In this document: in pieces, positions 46,243 to 55,190 of the stretch | Layout: the number at the start of each line of letters is the position of its first letter | Position numbering within the stretch: position 1 is the stretch's first letter | Origin: an uncultured Bacteroidales bacterium | GTDB taxonomy: Bacteria; Bacteroidota; Bacteroidia; Bacteroidales; JAUNSR01 | DNA: 64,000 bases | Assembly (NCBI GenBank): GCA_947074145.1 | Contig: CAMTOJ010000011.1 | Location: forward strand, 22,053 to 86,052 | Direction: 5' to 3' | Position numbers and translations under genes: made by a program | Notes under the pieces: model-generated | Database searches by the model: none | Told to the model about the DNA's origin: nothing | Seen by the model: the letters and a program-made list of their open reading frames with translations, nothing else

Positions 46243-47475
46243 TTATTCAATAAATGGATCGCCTTCATACCCTTTAAATAGATCTTCTACGCGCTTCACA
46301 CGTGCATTTACTCGCTTATGCTCAAGCTTATATAATCGTTCAAAAAGTGCATATATATCAACATTAAAGAAGTCACGGCCGTCATAATTTTTTCTAAAAT
46401 CTGGACCCTTAGCTCTGAATATAGTTCTCATGTCCATATATACAGGGAAAAAGCCATTTTCGCCTTTTATCTCTTTATTTGCGACATGTGCAAATTGCCA
46501 TGTGTTTTCGGTTGCTATAAGTATATCACCACATCGTGCAGGATTACCTCTATAAAGCAGATCATCAGGAATCTCTTCGTTTTTGAAAACATATAAATGA
46601 TCTTTTGAGTAGAGATTATTAACTATCGAATCGCGATATTGCTCTTTAGAAAATACATATAAAGGATTGGTTCCCTCTATTTTTTCTATCCAGTTTGGTT
46701 TTATATACTTAAATATATCGACAGTACGATCTGGAGAAACATTAATTTTCCCCTGATTTGACAACACAATCAAATTAATATTTTTAGCGTAGGGTAGTTT
46801 ATTTATTTTCGCTTCCAGATCTCCAATAAGTTGATCCATTTTATGTGCATATTGAAAGGCTTCTTTTGATTCAGGGCCATATATTCCTGTAATATTATCG
46901 ATGTCTTTCATGTAAGACATTATAAATCTTGGACGTTTATCCTGAGGAAGTTTTAACCATGAAATTATTGTATCGACCTGCTCATATGCAGTAAGCATAT
47001 TTTCGGTATCGGATTCTGTTTTATAATATGATGGGTAGATATTATTAAATGCAATGTCACATCCTGCCCAATACAAAATACCGGTTTTGATATTATTTTC
47101 TTCAAGATAAGTCCAGATAGGCTCTCCATTATAAAATGAAAGATCATTTCTTAATTCAGGATCAGAATAATCATAATATCTTTTCATATTATTATCCCAA
47201 AATTTTTCATCAATAATACCATGTTTATATGGTCGTAAACCAGTAGCTATGGTAAGCTGATTTGGTAGAGTCTTATTTGGATATGCTGCCCAGATTATAC
47301 CCGTAGTTCCCTCTTTTGCCATACGGTCGATATTTGGAGTTGAGGTGGAATCGGGATAATCGTGTCTGAATGAGTCTAACGAAATAACTATTGTATAGTT
47401 CTCTTTTTCATTGTTACACGATGAAAATAATACCCATATTATAGAGAATAAAAGAAATATTGATTTGCTTTTCAT
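46243..47475 (-). CDS. NPP/alkaline-phosphatase-like lipoprotein with degenerate metal site
   Basis: A 410-residue lipoprotein (lipobox LFSSC, Cys20) of the nucleotide pyrophosphatase/phosphodiesterase fold. VISLDSFRHDY (Asp34) and AAYPNKTLPNQLTIATG (Thr69 nucleophile) are kept, and RPRFIMSYMKDIDN has Asp193. But the other zinc ligands are changed: the His of DxxxH is Gly197, the Asp-His of the DHGM motif is Asn240-Gln241 (VLSNQGK), and the C-terminal His is Asn340 (GENGF). It is therefore probably not an active two-zinc phosphodiesterase, perhaps a binding protein. It has no operon partner. Family placement is firm; loss of activity is inferred. Confidence 0.85.
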   Translation of the reverse strand: MKSKSIFLLFSIIWVLFSSCNNEKENYTIVISLDSFRHDYPDSTSTPNIDRMAKEGTTGIIWAAYPNKTLPNQLTIATGLRPYKHGIIDEKFWDNNMKRYYDYSDPELRNDLSFYNGEPIWTYLEENNIKTGILYWAGCDIAFNNIYPSYYKTESDTENMLTAYEQVDTIISWLKLPQDKRPRFIMSYMKDIDNITGIYGPESKEAFQYAHKMDQLIGDLEAKINKLPYAKNINLIVLSNQGKINVSPDRTVDIFKYIKPNWIEKIEGTNPLYVFSKEQYRDSIVNNLYSKDHLYVFKNEEIPDDLLYRGNPARCGDILIATENTWQFAHVANKEIKGENGFFPVYMDMRTIFRAKGPDFRKNYDGRDFFNVDIYALFERLYKLEHKRVNARVKRVEDLFKGYEGDPFIE

Positions 47476-47623
47476 TTAAATAATGTGTTTAACGAGATGA
47501 ATTCATGAACCAAAAGTAAGAAAAATCATAACACCATTTTATCGGAGTCTGATTCATTCTCTTTGTTATAATTACCCATAAAACGAAATTTAGAGATAAT
47601 TATTTTATTTCATTAAGTCTTTT

Positions 47624-47714
47624 CTGCTGCTCCCAGCAAGTTGTCAACTGATAACTCGCTATGATCAGACTGATAACTTGCGAGTTATCAGTTGATAAAT
47701 AGCAAGGAGCAGCA
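47624..47714. repeat. Long imperfect palindrome between the NPP-like gene and glyA
   Basis: Arms of about 35 bases (47624-47659 and 47680-47714) with few mismatches; outer GCTGCTCC / GGAGCAGC and inner TCAACTGATAACTCGC / GCGAGTTATCAGTTGA. A further AGCAAGTT / AACTTGCT pairing is nested around it. The rest of the 568-base gap (47476-48043) holds the glyA terminator and otherwise nothing I recognise. Possibly a miniature mobile element or a structured RNA. Confidence 0.75.
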
Positions 47715-47982
47715 AAACTTGCTTTAGGAAAATAAAAATCCCACTGTGGTTTCTCGTTTTTTGTTGATTTTGATTTTTTTTATTTTCTTATTCCTGTTTG
47801 AGGTTTGAAGTTTCTTTATTTCTGATCAATTTGAAGATTATGACTCTTAAAATGAGTTGCCTTCTTTGTCAACAATTTATGCTATCTATTGACTCTGTTT
47901 TAGATTCTCTATTGACTCTTTTTAGATTTGTCGTAATTGATATTGATTAGAATTGAGAAATTGAGAAAAAAAAGGGATTAAC

Positions 47983-48015
47983 CAAAAAAAAGGGTGAAAC
48001 CAATGGTTTCACCCT
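47983..48015 (-). terminator. Terminator of glyA
   Basis: 11-bp stem AGGGTGAAACC / GGTTTCACCCT (47991-48001 with 48005-48015) with a 3-nt loop, then eight T on the minus strand. Confidence 0.92.
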
Positions 48016-48043
48016 CTAATGATTATTTTATTTTGTTATAATC

Positions 48044-49324
48044 CTAATAAGCGAACAAAGGATACTGCTCCATTAGTTTGTTTACTTTCTTACGAACCTG
48101 AGAGATAACCTCTTCATTATCGTGGTTTGAAAGAACAGTTTCAATCATTTCGGCAATCTCAACCATTAGATCCTCTTTAGCTCCGCGTGTAGTGATAGCA
48201 GGAGTACCAAGACGAATACCTGAAGTTTGGAATGCAGAACGAGAATCGAAAGGAACCATATTCTTATTACAAGTAATATCGGCAGCAACAAGAGCTTTTT
48301 CCGCTACTTTACCTGTAAGATCAGGATATTTAGTGCGAAGGTCAACAAGCATAGAGTGATTGTCTGTTCCTCCTGAGATTATTTTAAATCCACGTTTCAC
48401 TAGTTCTTCTGCAAGTTTAGATGCATTTTTCTTAACCTGTTCCTGGTAAGTTTTATATTCCGGTTGAAGACATTCGTGGAATGAAACAGCTTTAGCAGCA
48501 ATCACGTGCTCAAGTGGTCCACCCTGAATACCAGGGAATACAGCTGAATCAAGACAAGCTGACATTGATTTCACTTCACCTTTAGGAGTTGTCATTCCTT
48601 TAGGATTTGGGAAATCTTCACCCATAAGGATAATACCACCGCGAGGTCCGCGAAGAGTTTTATGTGTTGTAGATGTTACTATATGAGCATGCTTAACAGG
48701 GTTTTCAAGAAGTCCTGCTGCAATAAGTCCTGCCGGATGTGCCATGTCAATCATAAGAATTGCTCCGATTTTATCGGCAATCTCTCTCATTCTTTTATAG
48801 TCCCACTCGCGAGAATATGCTGATCCACCACCGATAATCATTTTAGGGCGTTCGCGAAGAGCAACCTCCTCCATCTGATTGTAATCAACATAACCTGTTG
48901 CTTCATCCACATTATATTCTACAGGTTTATAGATAAGACCTGACGAATTTACAAGAGATCCGTGTGAAAGGTGTCCCCCGTGAGAAAGATTAAGTCCCAT
49001 GAACTTATCTCCCGGCTCAAGAACAGCCAAAAATACTGCTGCGTTAGCCTGAGCTCCCGAGTGTGGTTGAACATTAGCCCAACATGCACCGAAAATCTCT
49101 TTTAGTCTGTCGATCGCTACCTGCTCACTCTGGTCTACTACTTCACAGCCTCCGTAATATCTTTTGCCCGGATAGCCTTCCGCATATTTATTAGTAAGAA
49201 CTGAACCCATAGCCTGCATAACCTCATCGCTAACAAAGTTTTCTGAGGCTATCAGCTCTATACCTTTCATCTGGCGCTGACGCTCTTTTTCAATGATGTC
49301 GAAAATAATGTCGTCTCTTTTCAT
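48044..49324 (-). CDS. glyA: Serine hydroxymethyltransferase GlyA
   Basis: A 426-residue PLP enzyme interconverting serine and glycine with tetrahydrofolate, the main one-carbon source. [33 protein letters not shown], the [12 protein letters not shown] segment binding the cofactor, and [20 protein letters not shown] with the Schiff-base lysine are present; the length is usual. Monocistronic, with a -7 element about 62 bases before the start and a strong terminator 29 bases after the stop. Confidence 0.97.
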   Translation of the reverse strand: MKRDDIIFDIIEKERQRQMKGIELIASENFVSDEVMQAMGSVLTNKYAEGYPGKRYYGGCEVVDQSEQVAIDRLKEIFGACWANVQPHSGAQANAAVFLAVLEPGDKFMGLNLSHGGHLSHGSLVNSSGLIYKPVEYNVDEATGYVDYNQMEEVALRERPKMIIGGGSAYSREWDYKRMREIADKIGAILMIDMAHPAGLIAAGLLENPVKHAHIVTSTTHKTLRGPRGGIILMGEDFPNPKGMTTPKGEVKSMSACLDSAVFPGIQGGPLEHVIAAKAVSFHECLQPEYKTYQEQVKKNASKLAEELVKRGFKIISGGTDNHSMLVDLRTKYPDLTGKVAEKALVAADITCNKNMVPFDSRSAFQTSGIRLGTPAITTRGAKEDLMVEIAEMIETVLSNHDNEEVISQVRKKVNKLMEQYPLFAY

Positions 49325-49386
49325 ACGTACATATATTAATTGTAAAAACTATTTTTTCGTTAAATAAGATTTTATTTTTTGAAGTC

Positions 49387-49395
49387 ACAAAGATA
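49387..49395 (-). promoter_or_regulatory. -7 element of glyA
   Basis: TATCTTTGT on the minus strand, full match, 62 bases before the ATG. Confidence 0.5.
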
Positions 49396-49548
49396 AAAAT
49401 AAGTAACGAATTAAAAAGATTAATTGGCTAAAAACTATAAAAACTAAGTAAAATATATTGATATATTTCATTTTAATCAGAAAGACTATATATTCTGTAA
49501 TATGTGTTAATGCAATCGTTGGTATTTGAGTTATAATATTATTGAATT

Positions 49549-49587
49549 TAAAAAAAATATCCGACTCGATAGTTATCGGCCGGATAT
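49549..49587 (-). terminator. Terminator of the pyrBI operon
   Basis: Stem ATATCCG / CGGATAT (49557-49563 with 49581-49587) and an inner CGAT / ATCG pairing; the minus strand then reads TTTTTTTT. Confidence 0.85.
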
Positions 49588-49612
49588 CTCCATTAATTAT
49601 AATAACGGTGTA

Positions 49613-50206
49613 TTATTTATCGTTTTTTAATTTCTTCTTTGTCTTTGGCTTCATCACACTCCATCCGAAACGACCAATCTTTTTGCCTGTTTCGTAATAG
49701 TTACCATGAGCATAAACTAAAAGGTTTGCTTTTTCAAGCTCCAATGCTCCGGTTTCCTGATTGACATATTTGTCATCAGCCTGAACATTTACAACCTCGG
49801 CGATAAACATATCATGTGTACCCAAAGGGATTATATCTTTTACCTTACATTCAATGCAAACAGGCGATTCATCAATCACAGGGCAATTTACAATAGATGC
49901 TTTTGCCGGAGTGAGCTTCATCTCTTCAAACTTATTATAATCTTTTCCTGATCTTACACCACACCAGTCTGTGGCGAAAGCCATATCTTTTGTAGTCAGA
50001 TTTATTACAAATTCCATATTCTTTTTTAGAATCGGATAAGAGTGTCGTGATGGTCTGACTGATATATAACACATTGCGGGGTCTGAACATATTGTACCCG
50101 TCCAGCTCACCGTTAAAAGATTGTATTCTTCAGGAGTTGATCCGCAGCTTACAATTACGGCAGGAAGCGGATATATCATTGTGCCCGGGCGCCAGTTATG
50201 TTTCAT
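49613..50206 (-). CDS. Flavin reductase family protein
   Basis: A 197-residue flavin-reductase-like split-barrel protein. PLPAVIVSCGSTPEEYNLLTV at the N-terminus, MCYISVRPSRHSYPILKKN, the SCGS/TVSW region, and ECKVKDIIPLGTHDMFIAEV are family strands; binds FMN. No signal peptide, unlike the exported relative at 24891. Third gene of the pyrB-pyrI operon, starting one base after pyrI stops, so translation is coupled. Why a flavin reductase is with pyrBI is not known to me; it could support a flavin-dependent step of pyrimidine synthesis (inference). Confidence 0.9.
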   Translation of the reverse strand: MKHNWRPGTMIYPLPAVIVSCGSTPEEYNLLTVSWTGTICSDPAMCYISVRPSRHSYPILKKNMEFVINLTTKDMAFATDWCGVRSGKDYNKFEEMKLTPAKASIVNCPVIDESPVCIECKVKDIIPLGTHDMFIAEVVNVQADDKYVNQETGALELEKANLLVYAHGNYYETGKKIGRFGWSVMKPKTKKKLKNDK

Positions 50207-50207
50207 A

Positions 50208-50672
50208 TCAAATAAGTTCTATTTCGTTTTTCTTATTAATTCTTTCACAGTAACAACACTTTAAAATAGTGTTTTGCTTATCAAGAACAGTAAATCTTGT
50301 TTTCATCGGTTCGTTGTTGGTCACACATTTAGGATTGGAGCATTTCACAATACCAATAATTGTGTCAGGAAGAATAACATTGTTTTTCTCTACAACTTCA
50401 TAATTGCGGATTATGTTTAGCTTGACATTTGGTGCGATAACAGCGATTTTATTGATCTCGTCGGGCTCAAAAAACTTATTAGCAATTTTTATTATACCTT
50501 TTTTTCCGAGCTTTTTGCTGACAAGGTTATTTCCTATTGTGATATGATTGGAAATCTGATCGAGATCCAGGATTGAGACAACTTTGAAAAGTACGTTAGA
50601 TGGTATATGATCAATTACGGTTCCGTTTTCGAGAGCAGCAACTTCCAGTTCTTTTTTTGTATTACACTTCAT
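50208..50672 (-). CDS. pyrI: Aspartate carbamoyltransferase regulatory subunit PyrI
   Basis: A 154-residue PyrI, binding CTP/ATP and conferring allostery on the catalytic subunit. The ATG at 50672 ([20 protein letters not shown]) gives the usual length; a longer in-frame start overlaps pyrB and is rejected. The nucleotide-binding half holds [18 protein letters not shown]. The zinc half has the four Cys ligands in CSNPKC and CCYC. It follows pyrB by 34 bases. Under the attenuator-like leader at 51643-51798. Confidence 0.95.
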   Translation of the reverse strand: MKCNTKKELEVAALENGTVIDHIPSNVLFKVVSILDLDQISNHITIGNNLVSKKLGKKGIIKIANKFFEPDEINKIAVIAPNVKLNIIRNYEVVEKNNVILPDTIIGIVKCSNPKCVTNNEPMKTRFTVLDKQNTILKCCYCERINKKNEIELI

Positions 50673-50706
50673 AATGAAAATTGTTTGATTAATAAAAGGT
50701 AAGTGA

Positions 50707-51630
50707 TTAAAGTTCGGGAATATTGATTCCGAGATGCTTGCAAATGATGGCCTGACGGGCATAAAGACCGTTTTGAGCCTGTTGGAAATAGTATGCTTTC
50801 GGATTATCGTCAACATCATAAGCTATCTCATTTACTCTTGGTAGCGGATGCAGTATTCTCAGATTATCTTTGCTTGTAGCTAACATATCATTGTGAAGAG
50901 TATAGACATTTTTCACCTTTTCATATTCCATAATATCGGTAAAACGTTCTCTTTGCACTCTTGTCATATAAAGTATGTCGGCCTGGTCTATCACATCTTG
51001 TGTGAAATGTTTATGTTCAAAGAATTTTATCCCTTTTTGGCGACAGAATTCTTTGTAACCTTCAGGCATTTTCAGTTCATCCGGAGCGACAAAGTGAAAA
51101 GTAGGGTTAAAGAATGACATTGCCTGAAGCAACGAGTGTACGGTTCTTCCGTATTTAAGATCACCAACCATCACAATTGTAAGGTTGTCAAGTGTACCTT
51201 GTGTTTTCCAGATTGAGAAAAGGTCAAGCATCGTCTGCGATGGATGCTGATTAGCTCCGTCACCGGCATTGACAATAGGTACAGAAGATACTTCTGATGC
51301 ATATCTTGCCGCTCCCTCAAGGAAATGACGCATCACAATAAGATCGGCATAGTTGCTCACCATCTTTATCGTGTCTTTAAGTGTTTCTCCTTTTGAGGAA
51401 CTGGTAGTGGAAGCATCGGAAAATCCGATTACACGTCCGCCTAATCGATTGACGGCAGTTTCAAAACTAAGTCTTGTACGGGTAGAGGGTTCAAAAAACA
51501 GAGTAGCAATAATTTTTCCGTTAAGAATCGTTTGATTGGGATTCTCTTCGAAATATTTTGTTTGTCTGACTAATGATAGAATCTCTTCTTTTGAAAGATC
51601 CGTAATGGAAACAAAGCTTGCTTTATCCAT
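50707..51630 (-). CDS. pyrB: Aspartate carbamoyltransferase catalytic subunit PyrB
   Basis: A 307-residue catalytic chain committing carbamoyl phosphate and aspartate to pyrimidines. [21 protein letters not shown] (carbamoyl-phosphate site STRTR), [23 protein letters not shown] [29 protein letters not shown] and [15 protein letters not shown] with the aspartate-binding Arg/Pro loop. First gene of the operon with pyrI. Start at ATG 51630. The leader holds a terminator hairpin ending 41 bases upstream and an ORF ending 12 bases upstream. Confidence 0.96.
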   Translation of the reverse strand: MDKASFVSITDLSKEEILSLVRQTKYFEENPNQTILNGKIIATLFFEPSTRTRLSFETAVNRLGGRVIGFSDASTTSSSKGETLKDTIKMVSNYADLIVMRHFLEGAARYASEVSSVPIVNAGDGANQHPSQTMLDLFSIWKTQGTLDNLTIVMVGDLKYGRTVHSLLQAMSFFNPTFHFVAPDELKMPEGYKEFCRQKGIKFFEHKHFTQDVIDQADILYMTRVQRERFTDIMEYEKVKNVYTLHNDMLATSKDNLRILHPLPRVNEIAYDVDDNPKAYYFQQAQNGLYARQAIICKHLGINIPEL

Positions 51631-51642
51631 ATTATCGTCGGT

Positions 51643-51798
51643 TTAGAAATTAGAATTATTTTTTTTGCATAAAAAAACCAATCGTCCCGAATAACAAGGA
51701 GATTGGTTACAATATATTATATAAGTTTCAGCAAATACCCAATTGTTCTTCATGGTATTGAAGAATTTATGTTTAATATGCTGAAATTTCTGTTTCAT
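51643..51798 (-). CDS. Leader ORF overlapping the pyrBI attenuator
   Basis: A 51-codon ORF from ATG 51798 to TAA 51643, ending 12 bases before the pyrB ATG. It begins just after the -7 element, so translation could be leaderless; a later in-frame ATG at 51753 is an alternative. The terminator hairpin and T-tract lie within its codons. In enterobacterial pyrBI a 44-codon leader (pyrL) crosses the terminator in the same way, and a translating ribosome blocks the hairpin when low UTP makes RNA polymerase pause. The peptide itself has no family I know. Chance ORF of this length is uncommon in such AT-rich DNA but not impossible. Confidence 0.5.
   Translation of the reverse strand: MKQKFQHIKHKFFNTMKNNWVFAETYIIYCNQSPCYSGRLVFLCKKNNSNF
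51671..51708 (-). terminator. Attenuator terminator in the pyrB leader
   Basis: Stem AACCAATC / GATTGGTT (with TCC / GGA continuing it around a bulge) and seven T on the minus strand. No minus-strand gene lies upstream to be terminated, so it acts on the pyrB transcript itself. CCAAT in the 5' arm could also pair with ATTGG at 51743-51739. Confidence 0.85.
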
Positions 51799-51804
51799 AT
51801 TGTT

Positions 51805-51813
51805 GCAAATTTA
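51805..51813 (-). promoter_or_regulatory. -7 element of the pyrBI operon
   Basis: TAAATTTGC on the minus strand, full match. Predicted start near 51798. No clear -33 TTTG. Confidence 0.55.
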
Positions 51814-51896
51814 AGAAAAAAGCTAATATCAATTATATACTATTTAAAAAATCTATCACGATATATATAATTAAAGTGCTATTCGGATAATAGTGT

Positions 51897-51905
51897 TATT
51901 TTTGC
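51897..51905 (+). promoter_or_regulatory. -7 element of the PBP1A gene
   Basis: TATTTTTGC, full match, about 140 bases before the ATG at 52044, so a long leader would result. No clear -33. Confidence 0.4.
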
Positions 51906-52043
51906 ATAGTTTTATAAAGTGCGGTATTTTTTTATAAAATACTATTTTTCATAGTTATTTTAGTCGATTGAATTTGAACAATTGATTATATTAAAAATGT
52001 GAATAGTGTATTATTTATTAATGCGAATAATTAAAAGATATAT

Positions 52044-54404
52044 ATGAGTCCAAAAACAAAATCTGTTTTCAAGAAAATTTTTATCGGATTATGGATATTA
52101 TTTTTCATTGGTGTTATAGCTGTTTTTTCTCTTTTTGTGCTTATTGCCAAAGGTAAGGTTGGTTATATGCCACCTATTGAAGAGCTTGAAAATCCTAAGA
52201 ATAAATTTGCAACTGTGGTTATTTCTGCCGATAATGTTGAACTGGGTAGTTATAGTCAGGAGAAGGAAAATAGAGTTTTCGTAAGATACAATGAACTTTC
52301 ACCGTATCTTGTTCAGGCATTGGTTGCTACTGAAGATGCTCGTTATGCCGATCATTCGGGAGTTGACGTTAAAGCGTTATTCAGAGCGGCTATTAAAACA
52401 GTTATTCTTGGACAAAAGAATGCAGGGGGTGGTAGTACGATTTCGCAACAGCTTGCAAAACTTCTTTATTCACCGAGTGCCGATAATAAAATGGAACGCG
52501 CACTGCAAAAACCTATCGAGTGGGTTATTGCTGTGGAGCTTGAGAGACTTTATACAAAGGAAGAGATTATAAATATGTATCTCAATAAGTTCGACTTCAA
52601 CTATAATGCCGTGGGTATTAAGACTGCTTCTCAGGTTTATTTTGGAAAAACTCCTGCCGAACTTAATGTTGAAGAGGCTGCTACTTTGATTGGTATGTGT
52701 AAGAATCCTTCTCTTTTTAATCCTTTACGTCGTAATGAACGTACTAAGCAACGTCGAAATGTGGTTTTTGATCAGATGACAAAAGCCGGTTATCTGACTA
52801 AGGCGGAATCTGATTCATTAAGTCAAATCCCTTTGAATCTTTCTTTTCATAAGGCGGATCATAAAGAGGGACTTGCTCCATATTTCAGAGAGTATCTTCG
52901 TCTTAAATTGATTAAGAAAAAACCGGTTAGAAAAAATTATGCGTCATGGCAGGGTCAGCTTTTCAAAGAGGATTCAATTGCGTGGGAAACAGATCCCCTT
53001 TTCGGATGGTGTAATAAAAACTTTAAGCCTGACGGTTCACCATATAGTCTTACTTCCGACGGACTTAGAGTTTTTACAACTTTAAATTCTCGTATGCAGA
53101 AGTATGCTGAAGATGCTGTGATAAATCATTTGAGCGGAACGCTTCAACCGCAGTTCTTCAAAGAGAAGAAGAATCAGAGAACAGCTCCTTTCTCTAAGGA
53201 TTTGAAACCTGAAGAAGTTGAAGCCAGTATGCGTCGTACAATGCGCCAAAGCGAACGTTATATCAGAATGAAAAGAGCCGGCGCTTCAGATGAGGCAATT
53301 GTAAAAGCGTTCAATACTCCTGTGGATATGCAAATATTTACATGGGAAGGACTTAAGGATACTATCATGACTCCTCTTGATTCAATAAGACACGTTAAAT
53401 ATTTCCTGAGAGCAGGCTTTATGTCGATGGATCCTCGTAACGGTCATGTTAAGGCTTATGTAGGTGGCCCTGATTTTTATAACTTCCAGTACGATATGGT
53501 AACTTCTGGTCGTCGTCAGGTGGGATCAACTATCAAACCTTTTCTTTATACTTTAGCAATGGAGGAAGGTCGTACACCTTGTGATATGGAACTTAATTCA
53601 CAGCCTCACTTAGTGGATGAAAACGGAGAGTCGTGGACACCGAGAAATGCTTCTAAAGCAAGAGTTGGTGAAATGGTTACTTTACAGTGGGCTTTGACAA
53701 ATTCAAACAACTGGATTTCGGCTCGTATTATGAATAAGCTTTCTCCTTATGCATTTGTGAGGTTGCTTCATTCTTTCGGTATAAGAAACTCTATTGATCC
53801 GGTTATTTCTATATGTCTTGGTCCTTCGGAGGTTTCTGTTGAAGAGATGGTAACAGGTTATTCGGCTTTCCCTAATAAAGGAATACGTGTAGATCCTCTT
53901 TATGTTACAAGAATAGAGGATAATAATGGTAATATACTTGCTGAATTCACCCCTGCTATGCATGAGGTGTTTAGTGAAAATACCTATTTTAAAATGATTC
54001 CTATGCTTAAAGGTGTAGTTGATGAGGGTACAGGTTCGAGAATGAGACGTATCTATGGAATTACTGCTGAAATGGGTGGTAAAACAGGAACAACAAATAA
54101 TAATTCTGACGGTTGGTTTATGGCATTTACTCCTTCTCTTGTGTCCGGCACATGGGTTGGTGGTGAAGAAAGAGCAATCCGTTTTGATAATATGGCACAG
54201 GGACAGGGTGCGAGTATGGCTCTTCCTATTTATGGTGAGTATATCAAAAAAGTCTATGAGGATACTTCATTAGGTTATAGCCAGGAAGAGATATTCGATT
54301 TGGAAGGTTCTATTGATCCTTGTGAGTCGCAGAAGATATATGAAAAATATCCTTCTCTAAATCAACCTCAAAATCAGATTATTGATGAGGGTATATTTGA
54401 TTAA
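52044..54404 (+). CDS. Penicillin-binding protein 1A (class A)
   Basis: A 786-residue bifunctional peptidoglycan synthase, anchored by one N-terminal membrane helix (IFIGLWILFFIGVIAVFSLFV). The glycosyltransferase GT51 domain has the catalytic Glu97 in ATEDARYADHSGVD, GGSTISQQLAKLLY, and the second conserved region NMYLNKFDFNYNAVGI. The transpeptidase domain has SxxK at Ser495 (GSTIKPF), SNN in NSNNW, and KTGTT near the C-terminus. Polymerises and cross-links glycan in the periplasm. Monocistronic, on the plus strand between minus-strand pyr and ftsH groups. Confidence 0.95.
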   Translation: MSPKTKSVFKKIFIGLWILFFIGVIAVFSLFVLIAKGKVGYMPPIEELENPKNKFATVVISADNVELGSYSQEKENRVFVRYNELSPYLVQALVATEDARYADHSGVDVKALFRAAIKTVILGQKNAGGGSTISQQLAKLLYSPSADNKMERALQKPIEWVIAVELERLYTKEEIINMYLNKFDFNYNAVGIKTASQVYFGKTPAELNVEEAATLIGMCKNPSLFNPLRRNERTKQRRNVVFDQMTKAGYLTKAESDSLSQIPLNLSFHKADHKEGLAPYFREYLRLKLIKKKPVRKNYASWQGQLFKEDSIAWETDPLFGWCNKNFKPDGSPYSLTSDGLRVFTTLNSRMQKYAEDAVINHLSGTLQPQFFKEKKNQRTAPFSKDLKPEEVEASMRRTMRQSERYIRMKRAGASDEAIVKAFNTPVDMQIFTWEGLKDTIMTPLDSIRHVKYFLRAGFMSMDPRNGHVKAYVGGPDFYNFQYDMVTSGRRQVGSTIKPFLYTLAMEEGRTPCDMELNSQPHLVDENGESWTPRNASKARVGEMVTLQWALTNSNNWISARIMNKLSPYAFVRLLHSFGIRNSIDPVISICLGPSEVSVEEMVTGYSAFPNKGIRVDPLYVTRIEDNNGNILAEFTPAMHEVFSENTYFKMIPMLKGVVDEGTGSRMRRIYGITAEMGGKTGTTNNNSDGWFMAFTPSLVSGTWVGGEERAIRFDNMAQGQGASMALPIYGEYIKKVYEDTSLGYSQEEIFDLEGSIDPCESQKIYEKYPSLNQPQNQIIDEGIFD

Positions 54405-54648
54405 CATAGTTGTTCTTTTTAAAAATCATACTTTCAGAAAAAATATTAGAATCTTTTATCTGGATCTAAAAGTTCACTTTGATAAGATGTTTTTGACTAA
54501 TTAATTATTAAAGTATTTTATTGAATTAATTGTATGAGATAAAAGATAAAAAGCAATTAGCTCATATGTTACTGAATAATTAAATTATTAGGATCCTTTA
54601 TTGGACTTATCAAATATGTTAATGCTTATAGATTCAATCTATAATAAG

Positions 54649-54693
54649 AAAATAAGTATCAATACAATGTTATGTATTGATACTTATTTTTTT
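54649..54693 (+). terminator. Strong terminator 245 bases after the PBP1A gene
   Basis: 18-bp perfect stem (54649-54666 with 54673-54690, core AAGTATCAATACA / TGTATTGATACTT), then T. Its distance from the PBP stop leaves room for a long 3' UTR or a small RNA in 54405-54648, where I see no ORF. Confidence 0.8.
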
Positions 54694-54715
54694 ATCACTA
54701 CTTAGAGCTCTTACG

Positions 54716-54860
54716 AATGCTCCTCTTTTAATCTCTGTCTTTTATATCTCCTTTTACTTTATCTATCTTTCGACTTTTCTTTTACATTCACACTCTTAAG
54801 ATTCGCTTTTACTTTTTTCTTTTGTATTCCGTTTTCTTTTCCTTTTATCTATATTATATT
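54716..54860. other. Pyrimidine-rich tract
   Basis: Nearly all C and T on the plus strand: about 23 purines among the 140 bases from 54721 to 54860. No ORF or hairpin seen. Confidence 0.6.
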
Positions 54861-54917
54861 GTCAACTTTTTAAAGCCAAAATAGAAACATACGCCTTCTA
54901 TTTATACTAAATGAAAA

Positions 54918-55133
54918 GTGATTAAGGGTATTAATAATCTTTATATTTATAGTAATCATAATTTTGTTTCAAATGAATTAAGAGGATTCATTTGGGGTAA
55001 TATCAATGGTTTATTTTATAGAAACAGTTCGAATGTAGTGTCAGAAACATATAATTTAATTTCGGCATCCGGAATTTTCGGTAAAACCATTAACGATCTA
55101 TTTTATAATAACGATAAGCTTTTATTTGTATAA
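54918..55133 (+). CDS. Possible small ORF, GTG start
   Basis: A 71-codon ORF from GTG 54918. The peptide has three similar short units (GINNLYIYSN, NINGLFYRNSS, TINDLFYNNDK) that could be chance. No family, promoter or clear ribosome-binding signal is seen. Weak candidate only, listed because the area between 54405 and 55190 has nothing better. Confidence 0.2.
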   Translation: MIKGINNLYIYSNHNFVSNELRGFIWGNINGLFYRNSSNVVSETYNLISASGIFGKTINDLFYNNDKLLFV

Positions 55134-55173
55134 AATAAAAAAGGTACTATTGTGTATTGACAATAGTACCTTT
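55133..55173 (-). terminator. Terminator of the 55191-55649 gene
   Basis: 13-bp stem AAAGGTACTATTG / CAATAGTACCTTT (55140-55152 with 55161-55173) and seven T on the minus strand. Confidence 0.88.
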
Positions 55174-55190
55174 ACTTGGTATATAATTTT

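Noticed and set aside
47624..47714. Palindrome as an integron attC site
   Set aside because: No GTTRRRY / RYYYAAC core pair at the ends and no integrase nearby.
50208..50819. Longer PyrI reading frame starting at 50819
   Set aside because: It overlaps pyrB by over 100 bases and adds a sequence foreign to PyrI; the ATG at 50672 gives the usual length.
54830..54870. TTGACA next to TATAAT on the minus strand as a sigma-70 promoter
   Set aside because: The two boxes touch instead of being 17 bases apart, and Bacteroidota use a different consensus.
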